From the NCBI GenBank assembly GCA_045643285.1, contig JAZUKN010000028.1:1-64000 (forward strand): a stretch of DNA of 64,000 nucleotides, read 5' to 3'. A program made the position numbers and the translations under genes. This DNA comes from UMGS1696 sp045643285. GTDB lineage: Bacteria; Bacillota; Clostridia; Oscillospirales; CAG-272. Below the pieces are notes generated by a model. The model saw only the letters and a program-made list of their open reading frames with translations. It made no database searches and had not been told where the DNA came from. Positions 16,469 through 25,878 of the stretch are shown in pieces; positions within the stretch are counted from its first letter, which is position 1, and every line of letters starts with the position of its first letter.

Positions 16469-16960
16469 TTAAAGTATCAGCTCATACCGCGAGCCTTGTT
16501 CGGTTTTCTCATAAGGTCGGAAGCCTACGCTCTCAAACAGACGGCGAGACGGCTCATTGAAGTCGTAAATCTCGTTGACGTACAGCTTATTATATCCGAG
16601 ATTTTTCGCTCTGTCAACAAGCGAAAGAATAACACTCTTCCCGATCCCTTTATGGCGCATTGATATGTCACCTATGACGATAGGCATATCTTTTGCGGAA
16701 AAAGTCACGTCCCCTATCGGAGAAAAGTTTCCTGTCGTTCTGTATTCGATAAAATATAGCTCTCCTGCTTTGTCGAGATATTCGTACATCTGTGAAAGAT
16801 GTTTTTTGTCATACGCTTTTCTTACGCCGTCGACCATATAGACGGTATTGAGATTCGTATACCACGGGAGTGCAAAATCAAACGATGCGTAGAATTTTCT
16901 GAGACGGACGTGTTCGCTGATTTCTATTGTTTCGGGCTGTTTTATTCCGTTGATCGGCAT
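16469..16960 (-). CDS. GNAT family N-acetyltransferase
   Basis: A 163-residue acetyltransferase. The fold elements are visible: VIGDISMRHKGIGKSVI (about 105-121) is the acetyl-CoA-binding segment and NEPSRRLFESVGFRP the C-terminal signature. It starts 1 bp after proC, so it is co-transcribed with proline synthesis genes, although no functional link is obvious. The substrate is unknown. Confidence 0.82.
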   Translation of the reverse strand: MPINGIKQPETIEISEHVRLRKFYASFDFALPWYTNLNTVYMVDGVRKAYDKKHLSQMYEYLDKAGELYFIEYRTTGNFSPIGDVTFSAKDMPIVIGDISMRHKGIGKSVILSLVDRAKNLGYNKLYVNEIYDFNEPSRRLFESVGFRPYEKTEQGSRYELIL

Positions 16961-16961
16961 A

Positions 16962-17756
16962 TTATCTCCCTATTTTGTAATCCTTTTCGATTATTGCGGC
17001 GATACCCTCGTGTACTGCGGCTTCAAAGCCCATTTTCTTGAGTGTATGAACTCCCTCGATCGTTGTTCCTCCGGGGGAGCAAATCTGATCTACAAGCGCA
17101 CACGGATGTTCTGCGGACTCTGACGCGAGCTTTCCTGAACCGATTACTACTTGTTTAGCAATATCTTCGGATAGCTTACGGCTTAGTCCGGCTTTCACTC
17201 CTGCCGATGCAATCGCGTCGATCAGCATAAGCACAAACGCGCCGGATGCACCGCCAAGCGCAGAGAACGCAGGAAACTGTGCTTCCGATATTTCGCATAC
17301 TGTTCCTACAGTTGAGAATATCGCTTTTGCGGTAGAAATATCCTCTTCGATTGCGTTTTCACTTCCGCATACTGCACTTACTGCGGCGTTAACTTTTGCG
17401 TTGATGTTCGGCATTAGTCTCACAAGTCTAACTTGTCCGAGAATGTTTTCGTAGAAAGAAATCGGTTTTCCTGCGGCAATAGTGAGAATGAGTTTGTTAT
17501 TTACAGATGATTTTATCTTCTCAAGCACACCGGTCATCATCTGCGGCTTTACTGCAAGCACGAGAACGTCGGAGCATTGTGCTACTTCTGTTTCAGAAGA
17601 ACAAACTTTCAGTCCGATCTCGCCGGACAGTAGATTGCATCTTTCTGCCGAAATGTCGTAACCGGCAAGAATATCACCGTCAAACGAGCCGCTCTTCTTC
17701 ATTCCGCGAAGAATTGCGGTAGCCATATTGCCGAGTCCTATAAATCCGTATGTCAT
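16962..17756 (-). CDS. proC: Pyrroline-5-carboxylate reductase
   Basis: A 264-residue NAD(P)H-dependent enzyme that performs the last step of proline synthesis, reducing pyrroline-5-carboxylate to proline. The N-terminal Rossmann fold shows GLGNMATAIL (about 7-16), and the C-terminal dimer domain carries ALGGASGAFV and the conserved CSPGGTTIEGV. The length is typical for ProC. It follows proA by 9 bp, completing the pathway in one operon. Confidence 0.95.
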   Translation of the reverse strand: MTYGFIGLGNMATAILRGMKKSGSFDGDILAGYDISAERCNLLSGEIGLKVCSSETEVAQCSDVLVLAVKPQMMTGVLEKIKSSVNNKLILTIAAGKPISFYENILGQVRLVRLMPNINAKVNAAVSAVCGSENAIEEDISTAKAIFSTVGTVCEISEAQFPAFSALGGASGAFVLMLIDAIASAGVKAGLSRKLSEDIAKQVVIGSGKLASESAEHPCALVDQICSPGGTTIEGVHTLKKMGFEAAVHEGIAAIIEKDYKIGR

Positions 17757-17765
17757 GGTTTTCTC

Positions 17766-19022
17766 CTATCTAATCTGTCCGTTTCCGTAGATTTTATATT
17801 TCATCGAAGTCAGCTCGTTCAGTCCGAGAGGTCCGCGCGCGTGGAGCTTTTGCGTCGAAATTCCGATCTCTGCGCCAAGTCCGAATTCACCGCCGTCCGT
17901 GAATCTTGTAGATGCGTTGTGATATACTGCGGCGGAGTCGATCGAGTTCATAAACACCTCAGCAGTTGCGCCGTTTTCGGTGACGATCGTTTCCGAATGT
18001 CCCGTTGAATAGAGGCGGATATGGTCTATAGCTTCGTCGAGAGAGTCAACTACGCGGCAGGCGATGATATAATCGCCGTATTCGTGACCGTAGTCGTCTT
18101 CATTTGCAGGTTTTACAGAATCGCCGAGAATTTTGCAGGTCATTTCGTCGCCGCGTATCTCAACGTTCTTCCCTTTCAGGCGTTCGGCGATTTTCGGAAG
18201 TGCCGCTTCTGCAATATCCTTGTGGATAAGCATACATTCAGCCGCGTTGCAGACTGACGGACGCGAAGTTTTGGCATTGAAGATTATCTCAGCTGCCATG
18301 TCGGTGTCAGCTTCCCGGTCAACGTAAACGTGGCACACGCCTGCACCTGTTTCGATGACGGGGACTGTCGAATTTGCAACAACTGTTTTGATAAGATTTC
18401 TGCCTCCGCGAGGAATTAAAACGTCAACATATCCGTTCGCACGCATAAGCTCGTTTGCGCTTTCGTGCGTCGTATCGGTGACAAGTGAGATCGCGTCTTC
18501 GGGGATTGCCGTTCCTCTGAGTGCTTCGCGCATAGTCTCTGCGACGGCAATATTTGAGCTTATGGCTTCTTTTCCTCCGCGCAGGATAACGGCATTTCCG
18601 GATTTGAGACAAAGTGCCGCAGAGTCAGCCGTAACATTCGGACGGGCTTCATATATGACTGCTATTACCCCGAGCGGAACGGAAACCTTGACGATATGGA
18701 GACCGTTCGGGCGAGTCGTGTCATCGAGGATACGTCCGACGGGATCGTCAAGTTTTGCAACAGCACGCAGACCGTCAGCCATGCCTATAATGCGGCTTTC
18801 GTTAAGCATAAGTCTGTCGAGAAGCGCGTCAGACAGACCGTTTATTCTGCCGTTCTCAAGATCAACTGCATTTGCCGAAAGAATAATTGAGGCCTTTTCT
18901 TCAAGTGCATCTGCCATTTTGAAGAGTGCAATGTTCTTTTCTTCCGTTGAACAAAGAGCAAGAACACGTGACGCTTCTTTAGCGGAATTGCAAAGCTTAT
19001 AAATATATTCGTTCACGGTCAT
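17766..19022 (-). CDS. proA: Glutamate-5-semialdehyde dehydrogenase
   Basis: A 418-residue enzyme that reduces gamma-glutamyl phosphate to glutamate semialdehyde. Typical ProA features are VPLGVIAVIYEARPNVT (about 115-131), the catalytic-Cys region RPSVCNAAECML (about 253-264) and the C-terminal GLNELTSMKY. Its start codon overlaps the proB stop (19019-19022, ATGA), consistent with translational coupling and with channelling of the unstable intermediate. Confidence 0.96.
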   Translation of the reverse strand: MTVNEYIYKLCNSAKEASRVLALCSTEEKNIALFKMADALEEKASIILSANAVDLENGRINGLSDALLDRLMLNESRIIGMADGLRAVAKLDDPVGRILDDTTRPNGLHIVKVSVPLGVIAVIYEARPNVTADSAALCLKSGNAVILRGGKEAISSNIAVAETMREALRGTAIPEDAISLVTDTTHESANELMRANGYVDVLIPRGGRNLIKTVVANSTVPVIETGAGVCHVYVDREADTDMAAEIIFNAKTSRPSVCNAAECMLIHKDIAEAALPKIAERLKGKNVEIRGDEMTCKILGDSVKPANEDDYGHEYGDYIIACRVVDSLDEAIDHIRLYSTGHSETIVTENGATAEVFMNSIDSAAVYHNASTRFTDGGEFGLGAEIGISTQKLHARGPLGLNELTSMKYKIYGNGQIR

Positions 19023-19810
19023 TCTCCCCGTTTCTGTGCGAGAAAATGCGTTCCCGCGCTTTTTCCGTCGATAAGATCGTATATCACTCTCGCGTCCGAG
19101 CCTTTGACGATATATGTCTCAATTCCTGCGTTTGTTGCTATTTCCGCGGCGTGGAGCTTTGTAGTCATTCCGCCTGTTCCGAGCGTCGTTCCGCTTCCTG
19201 ATGCGTATGAGCGGATCTCGTCGGTGATTTTCTCGACTGATTCGATCCTCTGTGCGGTTTTGTCGGTCAACGGATTAGCTGTATACAGTCCGTCCGTTTC
19301 TGTTAGAATTACAAGCGCGTCAGCTCCGATGAGTGTTGCAACAACAGCAGACAGTGAATCGTTGTCGCCGTACACAATCTCGTCAACAGCAACAGCGTCA
19401 TTTTCGTTGATAATCGGGATAGCGTCGTAATCGAACAACTTTGAAAACGATCTGATGAGGTTTTCACGCCGTTTTTCGTCGTCAACGTCTTCTTTGGTTA
19501 TAAGAAGTTGACCGACGGTATGACCGAGCTGTGAGAACATTTTGTCATACATGAACATCAGTTCACACTGCCCCACAGTTGCCGCCGCCTGTTTTCCTGC
19601 TGTATCGGTAGGACGAGACTTAAGTCCGAGTTTTCCGACTCCCATTCCGATAGCTCCCGACGTTACGAGCGCAACTTTTTTCCCAGAATTTGCAAGGTCG
19701 CAGAGAACTTCGACAAGTGATTCCATCGCACGTAGGTTTGTCTTCCCCGTTTCGTGCGTGAGTGTCGATGTTCCGACCTTAAATACTATTTTTTTAGCTT
19801 CGCTGAGCAT
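19019..19810 (-). CDS. proB: Glutamate 5-kinase, short form
   Basis: A 263-residue kinase of the amino-acid kinase family that phosphorylates glutamate and commits it to proline synthesis. It shows VFKVGTSTLT at the N-terminus, the VTSGAIGMG loop and NENDAV. It ends near residue 263, so the C-terminal PUA domain of E. coli-type ProB (about 367 residues) is absent; single-domain versions are known. It opens the proB-proA-proC operon. Confidence 0.94.
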   Translation of the reverse strand: MLSEAKKIVFKVGTSTLTHETGKTNLRAMESLVEVLCDLANSGKKVALVTSGAIGMGVGKLGLKSRPTDTAGKQAAATVGQCELMFMYDKMFSQLGHTVGQLLITKEDVDDEKRRENLIRSFSKLFDYDAIPIINENDAVAVDEIVYGDNDSLSAVVATLIGADALVILTETDGLYTANPLTDKTAQRIESVEKITDEIRSYASGSGTTLGTGGMTTKLHAAEIATNAGIETYIVKGSDARVIYDLIDGKSAGTHFLAQKRGE

Positions 19811-19841
19811 ATTTTTCTCCGAATAATTAGTTTACGGCATT

Positions 19842-19870
19842 ATTTTACCACGTAATATGCGAAATGTAAA
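19842..19870 (-). promoter_or_regulatory. Promoter of the pro operon
   Basis: TTTACA (plus 19865-19870) and TAAAAT (19842-19847) with a 17-bp spacer on the minus strand, 32 bp before proB. No T-box or proline-related leader is visible. Confidence 0.65.
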
Positions 19871-19883
19871 GAAAAACTTTGAA

Positions 19884-19909
19884 TAAAAAACCGAACGGTA
19901 TACGTTCGG
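19884..19909 (-). terminator. Intrinsic terminator after the glycosyltransferase gene
   Basis: CCGAACG (19891-19897) pairs with CGTTCGG (19903-19909). On the minus strand the stem is followed by TTTTTTATT. Confidence 0.88.
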
Positions 19910-19917
19910 CTTATTTG

Positions 19918-21159
19918 TTAATGATTATTGATATCCCCGACTGTTCTCGTATGTTCGATACACTTCCATTCGGGTTTAACAAAAATCGACTGAATGGCTA
20001 TCGGACAGAATGAGAGCATGAAAATCGGGAACGTGAAAAGATACATGATCTTTTTTATGGCTGACATTCGAATGTGCTTCCATTCATAAACCGTAAGTAC
20101 TGCGCCGACAAGAAACGCGGTAAAATACAGCGAAAACAGGAATGATCCGATCGAAAACAGTGCAATATAAAGCGGTACTTTCGTTAAAAGTGCCGATACT
20201 ATCAGTCCTATATTGGAAACTACAGATAAAGAAGTAAGAATAAACGCCGGCATGATCGCCATTGTCATATCGTAGCAGGCGAAATTTCCGTGAAAGATAC
20301 CGGATAGCAAGTCTTTACCGTACTGTGCGAATACCTGCCAGTACCCCTTGCACCAGCGAAGTCTTTGAATCCACGCCTGTGAAAATTTTGTCGGCTGTTC
20401 ATCATAGAATACTGCACTGCGGCAGTAGTGGATCTTGCGATTATTATTGATAGAATCAATAGAAAACTGTGCGTCTTCTGTAAGCAAGTGGAAAGGCCAG
20501 TCTCCGATTTCATCTGCGACCTTACGGCTGAAACAGTAGCCTGTTCCTGAAACAAAGCAACTGAGTCCGAGTACCTCACGAGGATAGTTAAGCAGCTCGC
20601 TTTCTCGGAGAAACAACAGACCGTACGCCGCGGAAACCCAGTTGTCACCGAAGTTTTTCGTATTTCTGAAACCGGTCACAACTTCATTTCCTGCATTAAA
20701 CTCGTTGTTCATTTCCTCAATGAATCTTTCATCGAGAATATTGTCAGCGTCAAAAACGAAATATCCGTCGAAACCGTCGGGATAGTCTTTGTTAATGTGT
20801 TTTCTCAGTTCACAAAGTGCATACCCTTTTCCGATATGTTCGGTGTCTTCCCTTTTATAAACATGGGCGCCGCACTTTTCAGAAATTTCTGCCGTTCTGT
20901 CTGTGCAGTTGTCTGCAAGAACGAAAATGTCAACAAGCTCTGCGGGATAAGTCTGCTTTTTTATGCTGTTTATAAGGTCGGATATAACTCTTTCTTCGTT
21001 TCTTGCACAGATAAGCACGGCGTATTTGTTTTTCATCGGTGTAGACAGAGACTTTTTCTTTTTCACCAAAAGAGTGATGAACAAATACACTGCCTGGTAT
21101 GCGTAACATACCATAAACAAAACTGTTATTATTATATTTATAATCTGAAAAACTTTCAT
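19918..21159 (-). CDS. Membrane glycosyltransferase family 2 (processive type)
   Basis: 413 residues. One N-terminal membrane helix (about 5-28) is followed by a GT-A domain and three or more C-terminal helices, the plan of polysaccharide-polymerising or glycolipid GT2 enzymes. The domain contains CARNEERVI, the metal-binding DADN (about 138-141), TED (about 226) and QRLRW (about 254-258), the last being typical of processive synthases. It probably makes an extracellular polysaccharide or glycolipid. It stands alone, driven by two strong promoters, with an operator shared with the YtrA-like regulator. Confidence 0.85.
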   Translation of the reverse strand: MKVFQIINIIITVLFMVCYAYQAVYLFITLLVKKKKSLSTPMKNKYAVLICARNEERVISDLINSIKKQTYPAELVDIFVLADNCTDRTAEISEKCGAHVYKREDTEHIGKGYALCELRKHINKDYPDGFDGYFVFDADNILDERFIEEMNNEFNAGNEVVTGFRNTKNFGDNWVSAAYGLLFLRESELLNYPREVLGLSCFVSGTGYCFSRKVADEIGDWPFHLLTEDAQFSIDSINNNRKIHYCRSAVFYDEQPTKFSQAWIQRLRWCKGYWQVFAQYGKDLLSGIFHGNFACYDMTMAIMPAFILTSLSVVSNIGLIVSALLTKVPLYIALFSIGSFLFSLYFTAFLVGAVLTVYEWKHIRMSAIKKIMYLFTFPIFMLSFCPIAIQSIFVKPEWKCIEHTRTVGDINNH

Positions 21160-21188
21160 TATAAAACTCCGATTAACCTGTTGTCTAT

Positions 21189-21215
21189 AACTGTATTAGC
21201 TGAATTAGTACAGTT
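21189..21215 (-). promoter_or_regulatory. Putative GntR/YtrA-type operator at the glycosyltransferase promoter
   Basis: The 27-bp inverted repeat has arms AACTGTA and TACAGTT separated by 13 bp, and starts 2 bp downstream of the -10 box of the proximal promoter. It matches the operator of the GntR-ABC operon (47993-48019, opposite orientation) at 21 of 27 bases. Binding there should block transcription. Confidence 0.7.
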
Positions 21216-21217
21216 GT

Positions 21218-21246
21218 ATTATATATCTGTTTTAATTGAATGTCAA
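21218..21246 (-). promoter_or_regulatory. Proximal promoter of the glycosyltransferase gene
   Basis: TTGACA (plus 21241-21246), 17-bp spacer, TATAAT (21218-21223) on the minus strand: a perfect consensus promoter, with the palindromic operator at the start site. Confidence 0.85.
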
Positions 21247-21276
21247 GAGATTAGGGAAAATATTTTTCTCGCAAAA

Positions 21277-21305
21277 ATTATATCATATTGTCCTGTTTCC
21301 GTCAA
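21277..21305 (-). promoter_or_regulatory. Distal promoter of the glycosyltransferase gene
   Basis: TTGACG (plus 21300-21305), 17-bp spacer, TATAAT (21277-21282) on the minus strand, 59 bp upstream of the proximal promoter. Transcripts from it also cross the operator. Confidence 0.7.
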
Positions 21306-21340
21306 CAAATATCGTTCTCCATAAATCCAGCAAGAACGAC

Positions 21341-21373
21341 AAAAAAACAGCTCAATTTACAATGAGCTGTTTT
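21341..21373 (-). terminator. Intrinsic terminator after leuS
   Basis: AACAGCTCA pairs with TGAGCTGTT around an 8-base loop. On the minus strand it is followed by seven T. It ends the long housekeeping transcript. Confidence 0.9.
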
Positions 21374-21387
21374 GAGGTGTGATATTC

Positions 21388-23790
21388 TTATTTTGCCACG
21401 ATGTTGACGATCTTTCCGGGAATATAGATTTCTTTTACAACGGTCTTTCCGTCGAGTGCAGCGGCGATCCGCTCGTCTGCTTTTGCGAGTGCGACGGCTT
21501 CTGCCTGAGTCGTTTCGGGAGTTACCATTATCGTTCCCTTGAGCTTGCCGCAGATCTGCACTGCGATCTCAATCTCGGTGTCCTTTGTCTTCGATTCATC
21601 GAATTCGGGCCACTTTGCAAGAGAGAGGAAGCCTTTTCCGCCGACCGACTCCCACATTTCTTCGGTAAGATGCGGAGCAAACGGGCAAAGGAGTTTGATA
21701 AACGTTGTCAGCTCGTCTTTTGTAAGCGATCCGCAATCGTAGATCTCGTTGAGAAGTCCCATCATCGCGGCGATAGCGGTGTTGAACTTCATGTCTTCAA
21801 TGTCTTCGGTAACTTTCTTTACCGTCTTGTGGAACGACGTTTCGAGCTTCGGCGTTACGCCGCTTCCCTGCACCATTTCGGTAAGAGATGCCACTCTGTC
21901 AAGGAATCTCTTGCAGCCCTTGACGGAGCTTTCGTTCCACGGAGCGGCTGAACCGTAGTCACCCATAAAGAGAACGTATACGCGAAGAACGTCTGCGCCG
22001 TACTCTTTTACAACATCAAGAGGATCGACGACGTTGCCCTTTGATTTTGACATTTTTTCGCCGTCCGGACCGAGGATAAGTCCCTGTGCGCTTCTCTTTG
22101 CGTAGGGCTCATCTACGGGTACTTCGCCGAGATCATAGAGGAAGTGATGCCAGAAACGCGAGTAGATCATGTGGCGTGTTACGTGTTCCATACCGCCGTT
22201 ATACCAGTCGACGGGAAGCCAGTATTTCAGTGCATCCTTTGACGCGAACGCTTCGTCATTCTTCGGATCGCAGAAACGGAGATAATACCACGATGAGCCT
22301 GCCCACTGAGGCATTGTGTCTGTCTCACGCTTTGCTTTTCCGCCGCATTTCGGGCAAGTGCAGTTTACAAATGATTCGATCTTTGCGAGAGGACTCTCTC
22401 CGCCTTCACCCGGTTCGAAGTTCTTTACTTCGGGAAGCTTGAGCGGCAGTTCTTCATAAGGAACGCCGACCATACCGCACGTCGGGCAGTGAATGATCGG
22501 AATAGGCTCGCCCCAGTATCTCTGACGGTTGAACGCCCAGTCTTTCATTTTGTACTGTACGCCGCCTTCTCCGATTCCCTTTTCAGTGAGGAAAGCGACC
22601 ATTTTTTCGATTGCTTCCCTTTTCGTCTTGATACCGTTGAGGAATCCGGAGTTGATCATCTCTCCGTCGCCGGTGTATGCAGCTTCTTCGATTTTGCCGC
22701 CTTTGATGACTTCGATTATGTCGATCCCGAACTTCTTTGCGAAGTCATAGTCTCTCTCGTCGTGAGCCGGAACAGCCATGATTGCGCCTGTGCCGTAGCC
22801 GATCATAACGTAGTCTGAAATGTATATCGGAATTTGTTTTCCGTTTGCGGGATTGACGGCACTGAGGCCTTCTATCCTTACGCCTGTCTTATCCTTGACG
22901 AGCTGTGTTCTCTCAAACTCGGTCTTCTTCGCGCATTCTGCCTTATATGCGTCGAGTGCGTCAATATTGGAGATTTTTTCGCGGTATTTCTCGATAATCG
23001 GGTGTTCGGGAGCGATAACCATAAACGTTGCACCAAACATCGTATCGGGACGAGTGGTATAAATACGAATGCTATCCCCAACCTCTGCAAGTGAGAAGTT
23101 CACGAATGCGCCTGTTGATCTGCCTATCCAGTTTTCCTGCTGAACTCTGACGTTTGCAGGATAATTGACCTTATCAAGACCGAAGAGGAGTTTGTCGGCG
23201 TATTCCGTGATGCGGAGATACCAAACGTCTTTTGATTTTTGTATAATGTCGCTATGGCAGATGTCGCATTTGCCTCCCTGTGAGTCCTCGTTAGAAAGAA
23301 CGACTTTGCACTGAGGGCAGTAGTTTACGAGAGTTTTTGCACGGAATGCGAGTCCGTTATCGAACATCTTGCGGAATATCCACTGCGTCCACTTGTAGTA
23401 GTTTTCGTCTGTTGTGTCAATGACTCTCGACCAGTCGAACGAAAAGCCTACCTTTTTGAGCTGATTCGTGAACTTCGCTATGTTATTGTCAGTCGAGATT
23501 CTCGGGTGCTGACCTGTTTTTATTGCATAGTTTTCGGCAGGAAGACCGAATGCGTCAAATCCCATAGGAAAAAGAACGTTATAGCCCTCCATACGGCGTT
23601 TACGGGAAACTATTTCAAGTCCCGAATATGCCTTGATATGTCCGACGTGCATACCGGCACCGGACGGATACGGAAATTCAACAAGTCCGTAAAATTTCGG
23701 TTTTGAGTGATCGTCTGACGCTTCAAAAATCTTTGCGTCCGCCCATTTATCCTGCCATTTCTGCTCTATGGCTTTGAAATCGTATTTCAT
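21388..23790 (-). CDS. leuS: Leucine--tRNA ligase
   Basis: An 800-residue class I aminoacyl-tRNA synthetase that charges tRNA-Leu. It has the HIGH-type motif MHVGHIKAY (about 47-55), a CxxC zinc-binding segment in the connective region, a complete editing domain with TGAIMAVPAHDERDYDF, and KMSKSKGN (about 574-581). The length is normal. It is co-transcribed 23 bp after rsfS; no T-box leader is present at this position. Confidence 0.97.
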   Translation of the reverse strand: MKYDFKAIEQKWQDKWADAKIFEASDDHSKPKFYGLVEFPYPSGAGMHVGHIKAYSGLEIVSRKRRMEGYNVLFPMGFDAFGLPAENYAIKTGQHPRISTDNNIAKFTNQLKKVGFSFDWSRVIDTTDENYYKWTQWIFRKMFDNGLAFRAKTLVNYCPQCKVVLSNEDSQGGKCDICHSDIIQKSKDVWYLRITEYADKLLFGLDKVNYPANVRVQQENWIGRSTGAFVNFSLAEVGDSIRIYTTRPDTMFGATFMVIAPEHPIIEKYREKISNIDALDAYKAECAKKTEFERTQLVKDKTGVRIEGLSAVNPANGKQIPIYISDYVMIGYGTGAIMAVPAHDERDYDFAKKFGIDIIEVIKGGKIEEAAYTGDGEMINSGFLNGIKTKREAIEKMVAFLTEKGIGEGGVQYKMKDWAFNRQRYWGEPIPIIHCPTCGMVGVPYEELPLKLPEVKNFEPGEGGESPLAKIESFVNCTCPKCGGKAKRETDTMPQWAGSSWYYLRFCDPKNDEAFASKDALKYWLPVDWYNGGMEHVTRHMIYSRFWHHFLYDLGEVPVDEPYAKRSAQGLILGPDGEKMSKSKGNVVDPLDVVKEYGADVLRVYVLFMGDYGSAAPWNESSVKGCKRFLDRVASLTEMVQGSGVTPKLETSFHKTVKKVTEDIEDMKFNTAIAAMMGLLNEIYDCGSLTKDELTTFIKLLCPFAPHLTEEMWESVGGKGFLSLAKWPEFDESKTKDTEIEIAVQICGKLKGTIMVTPETTQAEAVALAKADERIAAALDGKTVVKEIYIPGKIVNIVAK

Positions 23791-23813
23791 AAATATATGT
23801 CCTTTTCTGAATA

Positions 23814-24230
23814 TCAGTCTTCTGTTATGAGAGAAGAAATATCTCGCTCTGTCGTTTCTTCGTAGAGCTTGTCAAGATTGTAGAATTTTCTCGAATCGGG
23901 CGTGAAGATGTGAACGATGACCGAACCGAAGTCTTCGAGGATCCATACACCGGAGTCCGCACCCTCGATATGAAGCGGAGCAAGTCCGTACTGACCGAGT
24001 TTGTATTCCACTTCGTCGGCAAGTGCTTTGAGCTGTGTACGGGATGTGCCGTTGCAGACTATGAAGTAATCCGCTATTATTGTGCGTTTTTCAACGTGAA
24101 GGAGCTTCAGATCGTGTGCTTTCTTCGAGTCAAGCACGGAAATAATAAACTCGGCGAGCTTCTCGGGGTTATTAAGCTGTTCTTTTGTCAGTCCCTCTTC
24201 TATCGGGAGCTTTGTTGTGTTATTGTCCAT
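23814..24230 (-). CDS. rsfS: Ribosomal silencing factor RsfS
   Basis: A 138-residue Iojap/RsfS protein that binds L14 on the large ribosomal subunit and prevents subunit joining under starvation. It shows DLKLLHVEKRTIIADYFIVCNGTS (about 40-63, broken by no gap) and the C-terminal HIFTPDSRKFYNLDKLY. Its start overlaps the preceding LCP gene by 11 bp. The nadD-yqeK-LCP-rsfS-leuS order is a common arrangement in Clostridia. Confidence 0.94.
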   Translation of the reverse strand: MDNNTTKLPIEEGLTKEQLNNPEKLAEFIISVLDSKKAHDLKLLHVEKRTIIADYFIVCNGTSRTQLKALADEVEYKLGQYGLAPLHIEGADSGVWILEDFGSVIVHIFTPDSRKFYNLDKLYEETTERDISSLITED

Positions 24231-25878
24231 TGTATTCCTCCGTTAATTCGGTTTCCGTATTGTCGGGATATTCTGTATATTCATCGGGTTCGCTGTTTTC
24301 GCCGGATTCTTCCGGTTCTGCCGGAATTTCTTCCAAGTCGGTTTCGGTAAATTTATCCTCCCCGTCTTCGGCCGCGTCGTATTCGTCTGAACCGTCGGTG
24401 TCTTCGAGTGTTTCACCGTCTGTATCGTCGCCGTCAGTATCAACGTCTTCCGTTACATTGTCTTCATTGATTTCCGGAACAAATTCGTCATCAGTGCTGT
24501 CTTCAACGGGATCGTAATAATAATCGTTCGTCGGTACCCACGACTGCGTTCTTGCTATATAGATCGAGTCTTCGTCGATAGAATCCGCAGTGTACTCTCC
24601 GTCGAGGATGTTTTCGGGAGAATCGTTATAGACTGCGCTCATATAGCTGTTTGAGAGATCGCAGAAAGTCGAATTACGGTCAAATATCGCGTCGGAAATG
24701 TCTTTATTATAGACGTTAAAATAGTCGTTGATCGCCTTGAGAGTTGCCTGTCTGTTTATGACGTAGTACATACCCGAAACAGAACCCGGAGCGGTCATCA
24801 TCGTGATCTTGTCGAGGTCGATCTTAAGTGCTGTCTTAGCAAAATACAGCAGATCTGACACAGAAAGATCTGTGTGGACATTCTTCTCAACTTCGTCAAG
24901 AAGGCTGTTCAGCGTTGCAACATCCACGGATTTTATCGTGCTTTTCAGCTTGTTGAAAAACGCTGTCATAAAGATTTTCTGTGCGTTCACACGTCCGAGG
25001 TCTGCCTGAACGTATCCCGAGCGGAAACGGACGAATCCTTCTGCAGCCGCGCCGTCAAGATGCTGCTCTCCGGCAGGGATGTCAATATAAAGTTCCTGTT
25101 CGGGGTCTTCATAGTACATCGCGTTCGGAACATATACATCAACTCCGCCGAGAGCGTTGACAATGTTTTTGAAACCGTCGAGATTCATTATTGCAACATG
25201 GTGGATATTGATACACAAGTTCTTTTCAAGTAGTGATGCATAATCATTTAGTGCTTCGAGATACGGGTCTTCCGCTTTTTCTCCGCGTGCTATCGAATAA
25301 TATGTCGAGAACGTCGCGTTGATCTTTCCGGTGTAAACATCGGTCGAAACATAAGTGTCGCGCGGTATCTGCATCACGGATACGGTGTTATACTTTGTGT
25401 CAACGCTCACGAGCATCGTTACGTCCGCAAGATATGCGAGCTTATCGTGACCTACAAGCAGGATGTTGTACTGCCGTCCGTTTTCAACGTATGTTTCGCC
25501 GCCGTCTTGATCTTCTGTCGTCTGCTCGTCACTCTGCTGTGCTTTGTTCATCTGACCGGGTTTTGTGTCAAACGGTGTTCCGCCCGCACCTGTCGAGGGT
25601 CTGTAGAATATCAACCATGCGGCAGTCAGGAGAACTACCGTATAGATAATGAACACCGCCGCTATGATAAGCCACTGCTTAAGTGAGAGCTTTCCGGCTT
25701 TGTTTTTCTTCGTTGGGATCGGTGTGAAAACTTCGGTGTTGCCGTCGTCCGAGTCCTCAGCCGGTTCGTCAACAGGTGAGAATCCGTCCATGTCATAAAC
25801 GGCAGTTTCGGTGTTTTCTTCCGATTCGGATGTCATTTCGATATCTTCCAGATCTTCGAGATTCTTTTTCTTTTTCAT
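24220..25878 (-). CDS. LytR-CpsA-Psr (LCP) family cell-wall polymer ligase
   Basis: A 552-residue protein with an acidic cytoplasmic N-terminus (1-70), one transmembrane helix (about 70-95) and an extracellular LCP domain (about 130-370). The domain includes ILLVGHDK, QIPRDTYV and the Arg-rich VRFRSGYVQADLGRVNAQ that binds the polyprenyl pyrophosphate head group. It transfers wall polymers from their lipid carrier to peptidoglycan. The last 120 residues are a low-complexity Asp/Glu/Thr tail, probably extended and surface-exposed. Confidence 0.9.
   Translation of the reverse strand: MKKKKNLEDLEDIEMTSESEENTETAVYDMDGFSPVDEPAEDSDDGNTEVFTPIPTKKNKAGKLSLKQWLIIAAVFIIYTVVLLTAAWLIFYRPSTGAGGTPFDTKPGQMNKAQQSDEQTTEDQDGGETYVENGRQYNILLVGHDKLAYLADVTMLVSVDTKYNTVSVMQIPRDTYVSTDVYTGKINATFSTYYSIARGEKAEDPYLEALNDYASLLEKNLCINIHHVAIMNLDGFKNIVNALGGVDVYVPNAMYYEDPEQELYIDIPAGEQHLDGAAAEGFVRFRSGYVQADLGRVNAQKIFMTAFFNKLKSTIKSVDVATLNSLLDEVEKNVHTDLSVSDLLYFAKTALKIDLDKITMMTAPGSVSGMYYVINRQATLKAINDYFNVYNKDISDAIFDRNSTFCDLSNSYMSAVYNDSPENILDGEYTADSIDEDSIYIARTQSWVPTNDYYYDPVEDSTDDEFVPEINEDNVTEDVDTDGDDTDGETLEDTDGSDEYDAAEDGEDKFTETDLEEIPAEPEESGENSEPDEYTEYPDNTETELTEEYNGQ

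Noticed and set aside
18355..19002. 215-codon plus-strand open frame opposite proA
   Set aside because: A mirror frame of a conserved gene, rich in Ser/Arg, with no ribosome binding site.
21388..23813. Expectation of a T-box leader on leuS
   Set aside because: Only 23 bases separate leuS from rsfS, and no T-box elements are present.
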